From the NCBI GenBank assembly GCA_023374025.1, contig SIJG01000017.1, forward strand, positions 1,751,671-1,815,670: a stretch of DNA of 64,000 nucleotides, read 5' to 3'. The DNA comes from Heterodera schachtii. Taxonomy: Eukaryota > Nematoda > Chromadorea > Rhabditida > Heteroderidae. The notes under the pieces are model-generated. The model did no database searches. It was not told where the DNA came from and was given only the letters and a program-made list of their open reading frames with translations. Each line of letters opens with the position of its first letter. Within the stretch, counting starts at the first letter, position 1. The position numbers and the translations under genes were made by a program. This document shows, piece after piece, positions 44,690 to 57,200 of the stretch.

Positions 44690-46432
44690 ATGACAATGGA
44701 TTATCCTTCATCGACTGATTGTGGGGAAGAAATTAATCCGTTGCTTATACGAAAACATACTAAACTGATCAGAACGTGTCTGGACGTTTTGCCGAGTGAT
44801 TATGCAGTTTTCCAGAGCACAAAGTCTGGTTTTATTTGAACATTTTCTCTGAATGGCAGTGCTAATTAGTTGCCGTTGGGCTTTTCCCTTCAGGCCCACA
44901 ATTCTCTTCTTCATGCTCTCTGGGATGGATGTGCTTGGCAAATTGGACGCGTCCATTGACCGGCCGCGACAAATCGAAATGGCCGATTGGGTCTACGCAC
45001 TTCAATTCCCACGGGGCAATGGATGTAAGTAAAAGCGGAAGAATGAAGGAGTTTATATAACAGTTTGGGTGGGGGTGGTATGACGTGACGGCTTTTTAAA
45101 ATTCCAAAACTTTGTTTTTTTTCCTAGTGAAAATGCCTCAAATTTAGGCCTTTCGCCCTCCCGTCGTTGCGGTGGCTTCCGCGGCTGCGTCCTTTCCGTC
45201 CCTTCCGCCGGCCTTTGTCCCTACGAGTCGGCCCATCTCGCCCAGACGTACACCTCCCTCTGCATTTTGCTCATTCTCGGCGATGACTTTTCCCGTTTGG
45301 ATCGTCGCGCCATTCTCCGCGCAGTCGCCGATTCGCAAGGGGCGGACGGAAGGTGGCATTTTTGGAAGGGGCGGGGGTTTGGTATGGACAAAAAAAAGCA
45401 ACGGAACTTCAAAAATAAAACAAATTAAAGAAAATCTTTTGCTTTCAAAATCCGTTTTCAGCTTTTTTGACGGCGATCGAAGCAATGAAAACGACATGCG
45501 CTTTCTGTATTGTGCCTGTGCAATTTGTTACCTTCTCGACGATTTCTCGCCAATTAGTCCGTCCCAATTTTACCCTTTTGAATTCTCTCATCCAATTTCC
45601 CGATTTGTTCAGACATTCCCTCTCTGTTGGACTTTGTCCGTCGTTCCGTCAGTTACGACGGTGGCATTGCCCAAGGGCCGTCCCTCGAAAGCCATGGCGG
45701 GTCCACTTTCTGTGCCGTCTCCGCCCTGTTGCTGACCGGCCACCTTTGGGACGGCTCCGTGTTGGACAGTGCCAAAATGGAACGGCTGAAAAAGTGGGCA
45801 CTGATGAAGCAGGAGGAGGGCTTCCACGGCCGAACCAACAAATTGGACGACTCGTGCTACGCTTTTTGGGTGGGCGCTACACTTTCGGTTCGTTCGAACT
45901 CATTCATTATCATCAAATTAAATTACATACATTTTGAAGGAGCGCTGCTGGCCATCCCACCCTTTTCCCCGAAATACCGAAATTTGAATTTAGCTATGGA
46001 TACATCCTTAACTTAATTAAATTTAAAAAAACCCTGGTGGGTCTAAAAATGTCTTCGTCTGTTGCGTGGGTGGAGGCGTTACAAATAAATAAAAATTTGC
46101 ATGATTCTGCTGCTACTTTTATTTTTATTGTGCATTTTCAGATGCTCAACGCCCTCCCCTTGGTGGATTGGCCCGTTTTGCGTTCTTTTCTGCTCCGTGT
46201 TCAGGACGCGACCATCGGCGGCTTTCGCCGGGACGACGACTCGGCCCACTCCGACCTTTTGCACACGTATTTCTCATTGGCTGCGCTCGGAATTTTCGGC
46301 GAACCGCCCATTCGTCCGATGTTCGTTCCGCTGAACATTTCTGCACGGACCTACGAACATTGGCAACGGATTCGACGCCGATGGCACGGCGGAACGGCGT
46401 CGGGGGAGGAAAAGCAGGAAAGAAGAAAATGA
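44690..46432 (+). CDS. PGGT1B: Geranylgeranyltransferase type I beta subunit
   Basis: Six exons (44690-44823, 44894-45024, 45148-45376, 45462-45556, 45613-45887, 46142-46432) give 384 codons. With the alpha subunit this enzyme adds geranylgeranyl to CaaX-ending Rho/Rac/Rap GTPases. Family signatures: PTILFFMLSGMDVLG, CGGFRGC, LAQTYTSLCILLILGDDFSR, ENDMRFLYCACAICYLLDDF, SVSYDGGIAQG, LESHGGSTFCAVSALLL, GFHGRTNK and DDSCYAFWVGATL. The zinc ligands fall at Asp276, Cys278 and His329, where the family has them. ATG at 44690 is followed by another at 44696; either could start. It begins 175 bp after the PQBP1 stop, with AAATCAG 12 bases upstream of the ATG, compatible with trans-splicing. Confidence 0.95.
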
Positions 46433-47212
46433 ACGGAGGAAAAGCGGTGCCAAAGACCGACCGATTGACTGCTTTGTTTTCACCCGAATGTCTTAAGATT
46501 GAGTCGAATTGCTACTGACTTCTCAGAGCAGATCATTTGTTTATTTGCTCATCATCAATCTTTAATTGTCAGTTCCTTTTGATTTTGATTGCTTTTTACC
46601 ACAATTTTATTGTACATGCTTTATCCGAATTGCGATTTTATTATATTTATTGTTAAATTCTTTTATTTTATTTATTCCTCTCTTTCGCCTAAGTTTTGAC
46701 CAACTTCAACGTATGTAATTCATAGACACATAAAAATGTTCTAAATGCATTCGTCCTTTTTTCAATTAAAGCTGGTACACACAAAACCACTCCCCAATTG
46801 CCTGTCTTGAATTTTTCTTGGTCATGTGAAGTTAGACATTTGGAAAACCCGAACCAGGGTTCCATGTCGGACCTGGATTTCCTGGCCAAAAATCCAGACG
46901 AACTTTAGTCATTTACCGTATTTTCATTTACATTTTATCAATTCGGTTGGGTAAAGGTGCAACATTCTCTGATCAAAAGTGTCATAGTCACTTTTCATCC
47001 TTTCTTTCTTAAAATGATTGTTCTTTTGCTTCTCCCACTTCGCCGCCGTCCCTTTCACTCCTTTTTCTTTTGCTGCTCATTTGCCATTTGTTGCTGCCTT
47101 TGCGCATCTGAAAATGCCGGACATTTTTATTTATTTTTGTTTTTTTGTTTGCCATTATTTTCCCTTGCGCCACTAATTCCCTTAATTAGGGCCATTTCCC
47201 TTCCCTATGCCA

Positions 47213-47877
47213 TTAATTCCCCCCCCCCCTCCCTTTGCCTCCCCAATTTTCCCACTGACCCCTTCCGAAGCGAACGAATGTTTGTGCCCGCTTTCCGAAC
47301 CGCACAAATGTTTGTGCCCTTTTGCCGAATCGGACGAACGTTTGCGCTCGCTTCGCCTTCGCTTCCTCCGCCAATTCGTCCTCAATGGCATTATCATTTT
47401 GATCGTAAATGGGCCGCTCCAATGGCACATTTGCAGGGAGCACGAAATAGGCTGGGGGAGAGTTTGGCACCAACGAAATCGGTGGTTGCCATGGCCGGTC
47501 GAACAACAATGGCATGGCGATGGAATCATCTGAAACGGAGGGGGGGGGGGGATGAGTCGGACTGTGCCAATGCCATGCTCAATTTCGGCATTTTTCTCCC
47601 TTTTGAATCTGCCCTTTTGGTTTGTTTTTGTACTTTTCTCCCCCCCCCCCCCCGCCTTCCCTTCGCTTTATTTGTCCTCCAATTTCCTACTCTGTGATAT
47701 CATTATCCATTCCTCCTCATCCTCTCCTTTCTCACCTTTTTGTTGGATTAATGGGCTGGCTTCTGTCGTCCCGAATTGTTGGACGGCGAACAAAATTGGC
47801 AAAAGAAACAGAAACAATTTGTGGCCGAGTGAGAAAGGAACGCAGACGGAGGAGGAGGAAGAGAAGAACATTGTCAT
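47213..47877 (-). CDS. flp-16: FMRFamide-like neuropeptide precursor, FLP-16 type
   Basis: Two exons (47877-47736 and 47529-47213) join in phase 1 to 152 codons. The N-terminus MTMFFSSSSS leads into a signal peptide (LFLFLLPILFAVQQFGTTEA). After a spacer the precursor carries three identical AQTFVRFG units at residues 109-116, 119-126 and 129-136, each preceded by KR or AKR and followed by KR, KR and a single R. Cleavage and amidation would release AQTFVRF-NH2, the peptide of C. elegans flp-16. There the third copy is GQTFVRF; here all three are the same. A Gly-rich tail ends at TAA 47213-47215. AATAAA-type signals occur on the minus strand near 47126-47135. Second ATG two codons in is an alternative start. 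Confidence 0.95.
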
Positions 47878-48537
47878 TCTGCTGATGAAGGAATTTAAGT
47901 GATCGGAGAGAATGATCAGTGAATGATGGGGAGAGAATGGCAAATGATCGGAGTGCCGAAGGAAGAGGAGGAGGAAGAGGGGAATTGACTGAATGGGCGG
48001 GGGCGGGGGCATCAATTACCCATTCAAATGGAAATGAGACAAAAATGCACAGGGAAGTGCCTTCTTGACTAATCTTTGTCCTCATAATGAGCAGGGCAAA
48101 TTCAGTGGCATTGGCACTTAAAAGAGTTGGCAAAAACGACGCGTAGGATCAAAGAACAGTGCCGAGGGGGCAAATTAGGGAATTAGCAAAACGAAAAGAA
48201 AGATTGATGCGCGACCGATGAATCATTTAGTAAATAAAAGGAAATCCATGTAAAAGAAGCACATGGAAACAGATTGGCCCATGTGTCCAAATGGCCAATT
48301 TTGGCACTTTTGTTACGATTTATAGGGGGAATTTATTCCAATTTTAGCAACACGAAAAGGAAGAGGAGAAGCACTTTCACGAGGAGCACAGTCCCTAATT
48401 GACAATTTTCTGAATCCCTTTAGAGAATTATTAATAATCAAATTTGGCACATCGGAAAAAAGCGCCGAAAATGGAGAAAATTTGTGGGATTTTATTGTGA
48501 ATTAACCAATGTGTATGTTAAAATAAAGCATAGAAAC

Positions 48538-48683
48538 CAGGGTTGGGCGTAATGACGGATTACGGAAATTACGGAGTTTTTGGACCTCCGTTATTACGGA
48601 TTACGGAATACCGTAACTGAGAAAATCGCCGTAATTACGGATTACGAATTCCGTAATTGAAAATCCAGTTACGCCCAGCCCTG
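48538..48683. mobile_element. hAT-type MITE with exact 8-bp target duplication
   Basis: A 146-bp, almost fully palindromic element. The ends CAGGGTTGGGCGTAA and TTACGCCCAGCCCTG are inverted with one mismatch. The interior repeats ATTACGGATTACGG-like words in both orientations. It is flanked by ATAGAAAC at 48530-48537 and again at 48684-48691, an exact 8-bp duplication. CAGGG ends plus an 8-bp duplication are diagnostic of hAT-superfamily transposition. No coding capacity. Confidence 0.88.
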
Positions 48684-49545
48684 ATAGAAACCCAATACAT
48701 ATTAAGCTAGAATTGTGCACAATTTCCCGGCTGAATGATTTGTTGCCAAATCTAAAGGATTTTCTTAAGTGCCTATTTGTGCCTTTTTTGCGTGCCAAAT
48801 TAAAGAAAAGTCGGCCAATTGGTTCAATGTCTCCACCAAATGACATTGGCTGTTTTTCTGTGTTGTTTGCCACTTATTTATTAATTCATTTTTCGTCCCC
48901 CAAGGCGACAAATTAATTTTGCCAATGATTTTGTGGGAATTTCTGCTTTTCCTTTGCATTTACTTTTACATTTTTTCTCATCAAATTTGCATAAAAAGAG
49001 CTACATTATTGCGTTAATAATGTAAAGAAAATTGCTAATTTTTGGGGGGAAATGCCGAAAAAAGTACCATTAGAATTTATAAAATTGAATTAAAACCAAT
49101 GAATTGAAGAAAAGGATTAATGCTATCAAAAAGCATTCCATCCGTTAAAAGGTAAAAGAAAATGGGCACAAAAGTGTGAAGGAAACCTGAGAATTTAATT
49201 GACGCACAACGGCAGAAAGCAAATAGATTTTGGCACTTTTAAGAGGAAGGCGAATTTCGGGCACAACAGTGTTTATTTGGGACATTTTCAAAGGGAAAGT
49301 GCCAAAGTGTGCGAAGGATTAAAAAGCGGGGGGGGGGGGGGAAGTTGGGCTGATCCATCGCAACGGCGGGGCACCCGTTGGCACGACCGACCGCCCGAAT
49401 GATGTAAGACGAAACAGAAGGTGGAGGGGACAATCCCTAAACAATTAGACAAAGCCGAGAAAAGTTTAAACAAATGGACCCCGAGGAAATGAACGAATGA
49501 ATTGGCAATGATAAGGGACGGGGAGGGGAAGTAAGCCCAGTGACC

Positions 49546-49571
49546 GGGGGGGGGGGGGGGGGGGGGGGGGG
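49546..49571 (+). repeat. 26-base G homopolymer
   Basis: Longest G run in the window, followed within 30 bases by a run of about 12 C (49597-49608), so the pair could form a hairpin. Confidence 0.9.
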
Positions 49572-51657
49572 TAACACTCTCCGCCGTGGGTTTCCCCCCC
49601 CCCCCCTTGGAGTTTGTTTTTTTGAATATTTCTTCTTAAAACGAGGGGATGCCGATTTATTAAGGTATGACGAAGGTGAAAAATTAAATTTTCATTTCGA
49701 ATTATGCAAATTAAAGGCCATTCCATCTGAACAGTCAATGGGTGGCCAATGCCTTCAAAAATTTCGCTTCAAAAACAATGGAACAAACACTAAAGGGCAC
49801 ATCAACTTTTATGAGTTGTTCGAGGGGGGGGGGGGGGGGGGGGGAGCGGCGGACGGAAAATGAAAAATAACGAAAAGTGCCAATGCCAAAGGGGGGGGGG
49901 GGAGAAAGGTGTTCGTTGGTTAGTTAATATAGCGGAAGAAATGGGCGAACTTTGTCGAACACCTTTTGGCTGAATGAATGCAATTGGGAAAATTGCCTTG
50001 GGCACTGTGCCATTCGCCCGCCCCTCGGGGCTAACAATCAGCAGAAAGTCAGTGGGACGGACCAACTGAAAACTGAAAAACTGAAATGAAAGGTCGGACG
50101 AACGAAGCGACGCCATCAAATTTGTTATGCAATGGGTTGGAAAAGGGCAAAATGATAAACAATGGCAAAACTCAAAATGGGGGGAAAAGCTTTGTGGGAT
50201 TTTGGGGGAGGAAAGAGTGAAAGTGAGGAAATGGCACAAAAACGGAGCAGAAATCGGAGGGACTAAACAAACGCACAAAACGGGCGGAGAGCAACGCATT
50301 TGGGCAAAGATTTGGGGGATAATGTGCCATTGTAAAGGGCCGAAAATTGGGAAATGCCAAAAAAGGAACAAAATGGAAAGGAAACGGACAAAAAAGTGTC
50401 GAAAATGACGACGAATTTTTGGAGCCGGGGGGAGGGGTAAATTGTCGGAACATCAGCAGAAGGGGCGAAAGAAACAATTGAGAGAAAGGAAAATTTGGGG
50501 GATTAAGGCGATTAACCCTCGCCGGAGGATAAGCGATGCCTTGCGCCGGCGGAGGGGGGGGGGGCAAAGACGGCACTTTCATTGGCGGTTAAATGATGCA
50601 AATTATTGAGGTCATTCATTCCTCAAAGAATGTTTAATGGCCTTTTTTTACATAATAATGAATTAAGTAGAAAATGTTAATGGAGGAGAAAACAAAGAAA
50701 AGTAAAAAGGACGACAAAAACTGAAAAGCAATTGGAAATGCATCCAAAGGGGGGGGGGGAGGGGGAGTTGGGTTGGGCATTTGAATTTGACGCATAAATG
50801 AATAATTGATGGGAAATGCCAAGGCAAAAGCGGAACGGAAAATTGTCATGGATTTGAAGAAAAGTTGAGCAAAAACAGTTAAACTACTCGATGGGAAATA
50901 CCAACCGGGTATGGCATTAAATGCCAAAATTGGAATTTTCCATTGAGTTTGGGCGGCGATTGGATGAGAGAATGGGCGGCGGACGGAGTGACAGCGATGA
51001 CGGCAATTCCAATTAAGCCCAAATTGCCAAAACTGTTCGGAGACGGCGAGACGAAGTGATGACACCGGCGACAAATGAACACGGGGAAAATGGGGAATGG
51101 CAAAGAAGAAGCAGAAAAGCCGAAAAAGGAGTTGTGGGCCTGGGTTTGCACGGCACTCCCTCCCCCGAACTTCGGCCTTTTTTGGCCGTCCTCAAACCGA
51201 ACAGAGCCGACTTAAGACTTTTTTATTTGTTTTTTTGATTGACATATCACTGACATAATTAGTTTGCTTAATTAGTTTGCTCCAATGTCTCAATTATCAC
51301 TTCAAATGCCCTCCAATTCCTTCCCCAATTTCGCTCTTTCCTTCCCTTTGCATCCGTCGATGAGATGACCTTGTGCCGATATTGTTTTGATCGGGCGGAT
51401 AACTGCCCATCCGATCAAATGATGAGGCGAGTCAGTCTCTTCGCTTCTCTTCCTCTTCCTCTTCATTCGTTCTTCCCTTCCTTTGCCCTTTTCCTCCCCC
51501 TCTTTGGTAATAAATGTGAATTTCTTCTTTTGCACGTCCTTTATTTTTAATTTATTCGGTCGGCTTAAATTGCTCCTTCTTTCCTTCCCTCCCCTCTTTC
51601 TTTACTTCTTTGTTTCTTTCACTTATCCCTCCTTTTATTACCCCTCTTTTTCTTTTC

Positions 51658-51658
<1 letters not shown>

Positions 51659-51745
<87 letters not shown>

Positions 51746-51746
51746 T
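51659..51746 (+). repeat. (CT)n microsatellite
   Basis: Two nearly pure CT runs separated by CCTC, within a broader pyrimidine tract (51580-51850). Confidence 0.9.
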
Positions 51747-52160
51747 TAGCCCCCTCCCCTCTCTCTTTCTCTCGCTTTCTCCCCCTTCTTTCTCCCTCTC
51801 TCCTCTTTCTCTCCCTTTCTCTCTCCCTCTCTTTTCCGTCCTTCCATTGTTCCATTCATCACATCACGTTCATTTTCCAGCAACTTTTGCAATTTTTTAC
51901 CTCGCGCTGTTGGAATTTGGAATTGCGTTGGAATGGTCAGCCCACGCCAACAAATTCTTTGTGTCCGCCAAATGCCGAATTACTAAATGCCATTTTTTTG
52001 TCTCATTTTGACCATTCACAGCACGGCACCCTTCGCCATTCCCCCACCCCCTCCTTCCCGCAACTCCTTTTTATTCTTTTCTTCCGTTACCGCTGCCTTC
52101 AACCTTCCATGTCCCATACTTTTCGTGGATAGTTCGTTCTCTCACGTAATTGCGCCGCCT

Positions 52161-52189
52161 TCTCTCTCTCTCTCCTCTTTCTCTCGCTC

Positions 52190-52239
<50 letters not shown>

Positions 52240-52325
52240 CTTTCTCTCTCTCTCCCCTTTCTCTCTCTCTCCCCTTTCTCTCTCTCTCTCGTTATCTCTC
52301 TCTCTCTCTCTCTGTCTCTCTCTGT
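52161..52325 (+). repeat. (CT)n microsatellite with CCCTTT interruptions
   Basis: Long CT array with three regularly spaced CCCCTTT(CT)n units, suggesting a higher-order tandem duplication. Confidence 0.88.
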
Positions 52326-54243
52326 TCCTTTCACTTTCCCTCACAATTTTCCTGAAGGATGGAACACAAAAGTGATCGGCAACCAACCAGTAGAAGGGAG
52401 GGCTTCTGCTCTGCTACTCCTTGCATCAGCTTCTTCTCCCCAAATTGCCTGCAGCATTTTCGCCTGCCCCCGGGGGATGTCCCACCCTCAGCAGAAGAAG
52501 AAGCAGACAATTTCCAATTCCCCTCAATCTTTTTACCTCTCCCACCTCATCAGCTTCACCCCCCCCCCCTCTTTTGGCTCTAATTGAAGGGGGAAATGGC
52601 TGCAATTGGTTGTGTTGCGTGGCTGGGTGGTGGTGATGGTGATGTTGTGCATTTGTCCCACCCATTCCCCCCCCCCCCCTCTTTCTCCCCTTTTCCCCTG
52701 CGACATTTACTGCTCCCCCCCCCCCCTCCCCCGTCGAACGGATGAACAACAAAAACACAACGATTGTGGGGAGGGGGAAATTATTGTTGGAAGAGCAAAG
52801 CCAAGCAAAACATTGGCGAAGCGAACTCATCACTCATCGGCAGCAGAACAGCAGCAGAAGCAGCAGCTGCAACATTCGTTCGTCCATCAGTCAATCCGAT
52901 CATTACGCTGCTCATTGTGTCGATGTTATTTTAAAGCGCGCATTGTTCGAGAATAAATAAATAAATAAGCAAATTAACACAAATTAATGAGGGAATGGGA
53001 TGGCATTTGATTTGCCATTCCCTTTGCCATTTTCTGCCATTTCCCCCATTAATTGTTTTTACATTTATTTGAGCTGAAGCGCCTTCCTCCGCCTGCTTCA
53101 CATCCGCATTTAACGCTGTCCGTGGTCCGTCTGTCCGTTTATCCAATTTAATTTTGCAAATTTGCCCCTTTCGCGCGGGTGGTGCGTTGGTCCGTCCATC
53201 CGTCCGTCCATCGTTTCGTCATTGGTCCTGTCCTTCCTGTTTTGATCATCTGCTGATCACTCTCTGTCCGATCATTCGGCAATTCTCTCCCTCCTCTTCT
53301 TCCTGGCTGATCATCCAAAACCTTTCTTCTCCAATCACAATCACTTCACTCCCCCCCTTTCCATCCTTCTCAATTTGCTCTCCCCCCCCCCCGTCTCATT
53401 TATTCTCTTCCGTCATCCCACCGCGCCCCCACTAATTGTGTAATTCACTTGTGCCCCAAATTTCCCCCCCCCCCCCCGCCGCTGCTGCAAATCCCCAGCA
53501 GCGACTGTCAGTGGGTGAGAAGTGAGTTGGTGTTGCGGCGATCCCGAAAGAAAGAAAGAACGAATGAATGAATGGGTGGCGTCGAATTGACCAAATGAAC
53601 GACGGGGGGGGGGGGCAGTGAAACGACGCCGGCGGCGGAGGGGCCGAAAAGAGAGGGGAGAAAAGGAGGGGAAAAGGAGGGTGTTGTGGGGAAATGAGGA
53701 GAAGGGGGGGTCTTATGGGGGATGTTTGTATGGGGGGGGGGCGGACCGTGGAGATCTTCGCTTGAATTCCATCGCGATGCGAATTGTGTCCCCCATCGCG
53801 CCACTCCCCCCCCCCCCCCGTCTTTCTTCCAGCACCGTCACAACAATGAATGAGCGGGAAGAAAGCAAAACCCCTAAGGGCTAATCCCCCCCCCCCCAAT
53901 TTCCCACTCAAACATAATCCTCCTCCCTTTCTGTTGACCCCCCCCCCCCACCTTAATTATCCCAAAACACAAACTTTCCCTTCTTCACAACATACCAATT
54001 AAAATTCCCTCCGGCTTTTTTCTTTATTATTTTGACCCATTTTATTTTTTACTCAATTCTTTATTGAATTTTATTTTATATAATTTCCCATTAAAGGCGG
54101 CCAACTCGCTGATCAGCACACTTCGCAACGCCATCGCAAAAAGAGTCCCTCTCTCCTCGTCGGGTCCCTCCTCCTTTTCCCGCCGGTTGGCCATTCTCTT
54201 CCGGCATTTGTCCATTTTTTTGCCCTCCATTCGCTTCTCCATA

Positions 54244-57200
54244 ATGAGTGTCGGTAGAAGACGACCACTCCCATCATCACCTCCGTCATCTTCTTCGTCC
54301 GCATCATCATCATCATCATCATTATCGTCTTCCTCTTCGTGCCGTTCTCCGTCTTTTCCTTCTTCCTTTCTGTGCCTTCCTTTTCTGCTCCTTTCCTCCC
54401 TTTTTCTTTGCCAAATTTTTGCCGTTGACAACGCAAATGCCAATCCGAACAGTCATGGCTCTGGTGATGACCTCCCTCACCAACTTTGGCTGCTCGATCC
54501 TTCGGCTCGTCAATTGGAAATGAACACTCCGCCAAACCAACGGTTGCCCGAAACGATGTGTCCGACGCCAAAAAGTACAAATGGTAGGCGGAAATTCTCT
54601 TTAAATCGTCGAAATCTTAGGGACCTCCCCGACGGACCAATTAATGGCCAATTAGCCAATCTGCCCGATTTTGCCCATTTTATATCTGCTTCCAAAAAAA
54701 ATTGTTACATAAAGCATCCAGTGATCTGTGTCAACAGGACAATGCATGGTATTGCACTCACCGTTTCTCTCCGTCGGCCTTGACCCCCTCTCCTTCCCAT
54801 TCCTTGTCTCTCCACCCCTCCCCATCTCTCTCTTTCTCTCTCTCTCTTTTTTCTCTCTCTCTTCCCTCTCTCTCTCTCTCTCTCTCTCTCTCATTGTCAT
54901 TTTTCTATAAACCTCTTCTGCGTTGATCATCATCATAATGATGCCCTATGGGAAGGGTATTGAGAAATAATTTACTTTGCGCTCCCCGCGGGGGTTTAAT
55001 GCCTTTACTGATTGAAGAGACGAGAAGCTAATTGGGTCAGCACTCACTGTGTGTGGAATTTGCAATTGATTAGGCAGTGAATTCGAAATTGGATCATTAG
55101 AATTGAAAAAATTGGGGAAATTACAGACTTTTAATGTACAGACACGACGACTACAGTACTCTCCGGGACGCCCTTTGCCGTCCGATGGTACAATCCGGAT
55201 GCCATCCCAACAGAAGCAGCCAAGTTCGAGCTGTTCAGCGCCAACAGCGGACATTTGCTGGCCAAATTAGACACTTCGGGCGGGGGACAAGCGGACGTTG
55301 GCAACAAGTACCAACCAGTTGCGCAAGCAGTACAGCCCCCTCTCTTCCATGGCTTCAGAACGGCGATGGTCAACGTGCGGATTCCCGACGCGTTGCACTG
55401 CGACACGTGCGTACTGCGGCTGAGCGTGGAGTTGGACGAGCGCATTCAGTTGCTGAGCTGTGCCGATGTGCGAGTGGTGCCCGCAGAGATGGCGAAACAA
55501 AGCGACAACAAAAGTGGAAAAGAGTGTGCGGCGGACGAACAGTGCGGCGGAGGGACGCGGGGACAATGCGCGGGGGGACAGTGCTTTTGCCGGAAGGGGT
55601 TCCACGGGACAAAGTGCGGAAAGGGTAAGCAGCGGAGGAACAGCAGAAAAAGTGAAGTTAATGAATGAGTCATCGAGAGTGACTCTCGACAATGGACAAA
55701 CGATCAAAAACGAAGATAGGCTGAGAATTGTCTCATCTGATTGAGAACCATCTCAAATAGAAATTGATCGGAGTCATTCTCGAAAGTCGTTAGACTGAGA
55801 ATTATTTCTTTTCGTAAATAAAGAGCTATTCAAGAGTCAACGCGAATTTTAAAAAATCTTTCTGTTCAGAAAGTGCCGACTTCGCTTCCTTTGCCCTGCC
55901 AAAGTCCGTCTCAACGGCACATTCCGTTCGATTTCCGATCACCGGCAGTGAATTGTTGTGGAAAGCATACGGGCAGGATAACATTTTGGAGTTGGGTCTA
56001 AGGCTGAACATCGATGACCAACCGAAGGGCCAGCGATGGTTTATTCTCGGGGTCCAATCGACGGAAGAGGACGAAATGTGCCAATTGGCAATGGCACAGC
56101 TGAAGCAAAGTCCGATCAGTTTGGCCATGCATTGCCATTATCAAATCCCCGTGTCCATAGATGCCATTCCATTGGAAGGCGACGAAGTCCAACTCATCAC
56201 CGGCGAACTTTCCGAAAAAAGCGTCACCAAATCTGTCGGTGCCGGTCTTCTCAACATTCGAAGATTGGCCAACGGCACCAGTGCCGAATCGGAGGTGCAG
56301 TCGAACAACGGCACGAAGCGCACAGAGTGTTCTGCCAACGAACACTTTGACGTCTGTCCCGAGACGGGCCGCGAGTGCGAGCCCTCCTGCGATTGGACAG
56401 CGTTCCCCGACTCAATTCCGAGCTGTGCCCCGCGGGGAGAACAGTGTGGGCAGCCGCGCTGTGTGTGCGCCGAGGGCTTCGTGCGGTTGAGCAACCAGCA
56501 CGACGAGTGCAAGCCGTTCAGCTTTTGCCAGGCGCCCGAGGTCGACGCGGCGACGGTGCCAATTCCAGCAGCAGTCACTGCTCACATCCGACAGCCCTCA
56601 CAATCGGCATCACCAGTTGGACCACCGATTGCAGGGCCAATTAAATGTGCGGCCAACGAAACGTTGGAAAAGTGCGGGAGGGCGTGCGAACCGTCGTGCG
56701 ACACAATGTACAGCGAAGAGCCGTGTGGCGAGGCATGCGAAGTGAGCGGAAAGCGAAACGAAAGCGGCGAGGGGGGCGGGGGGGGAACCCAAAGGGAATC
56801 GATTTGCCAATGCTCGAGAGTGAACTCTCGGGACAATGACTAAGAAAAGGGGAATTCAATCTCGGCACTTTTTTTTGCCAAGGCCCCTGGGTGCACTTGC
56901 GACGACAATTTCGTCCGTTTGTCAGCGCGCGGTGGGCCGTGTGTCGCGTGGACGGACTGTCCGAGTGAGTGCCGTTTTCCCACCCTCTCCCGGCGATGTT
57001 TTTTTCGAATGTCCACGTCCGTTTCAGACTTAAAAGAGATGGCCGCGCCGACTCGGCCCGGCTTCTCCTCCCCTTCGCCTTTTTCCTCCTCCTCCGATGC
57101 TTCTTTCTCTCCCCCGGCCGCCAACATTTCCTCAACGTTAACAACCGAAGAAACCACCGAATTGGAGCTGTTCACGGCGACTGAAAATGCAGCAGAACCG

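Larger units (their letters stand above)
49000..54243. other. Gene-poor repeat-rich intergenic region
   Basis: Lies between the MITE/flp-16 area and the large membrane-protein gene. It holds G tracts of 26 (49546-49571) and 18 bases (49826-49843), C tracts at 49597-49608, 52668-52679, 52716-52727, 53466-53477 and 53807-53819, and (CT)n arrays at 51659-51746 and 52161-52325. No open frame shows conserved domains or spliced continuity. Confidence 0.55.

Noticed and set aside
46689..46889. Minus-strand 66-codon frame downstream of GGTase-I beta
   Set aside because: Short, no domain, AT-rich 3' flank; treated as non-coding.
50634..51195. Minus-strand frames with hydrophobic stretches
   Set aside because: No splice continuity, no conserved motif, and composition typical of the flanking non-coding DNA.
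56742..56843. Continuation of the large TIL exon to a stop at 56843
   Set aside because: The GTGAGC donor at 56742 restores the TIL cysteine pattern with the exon at 56883. The extension is Gly-rich and breaks the module.
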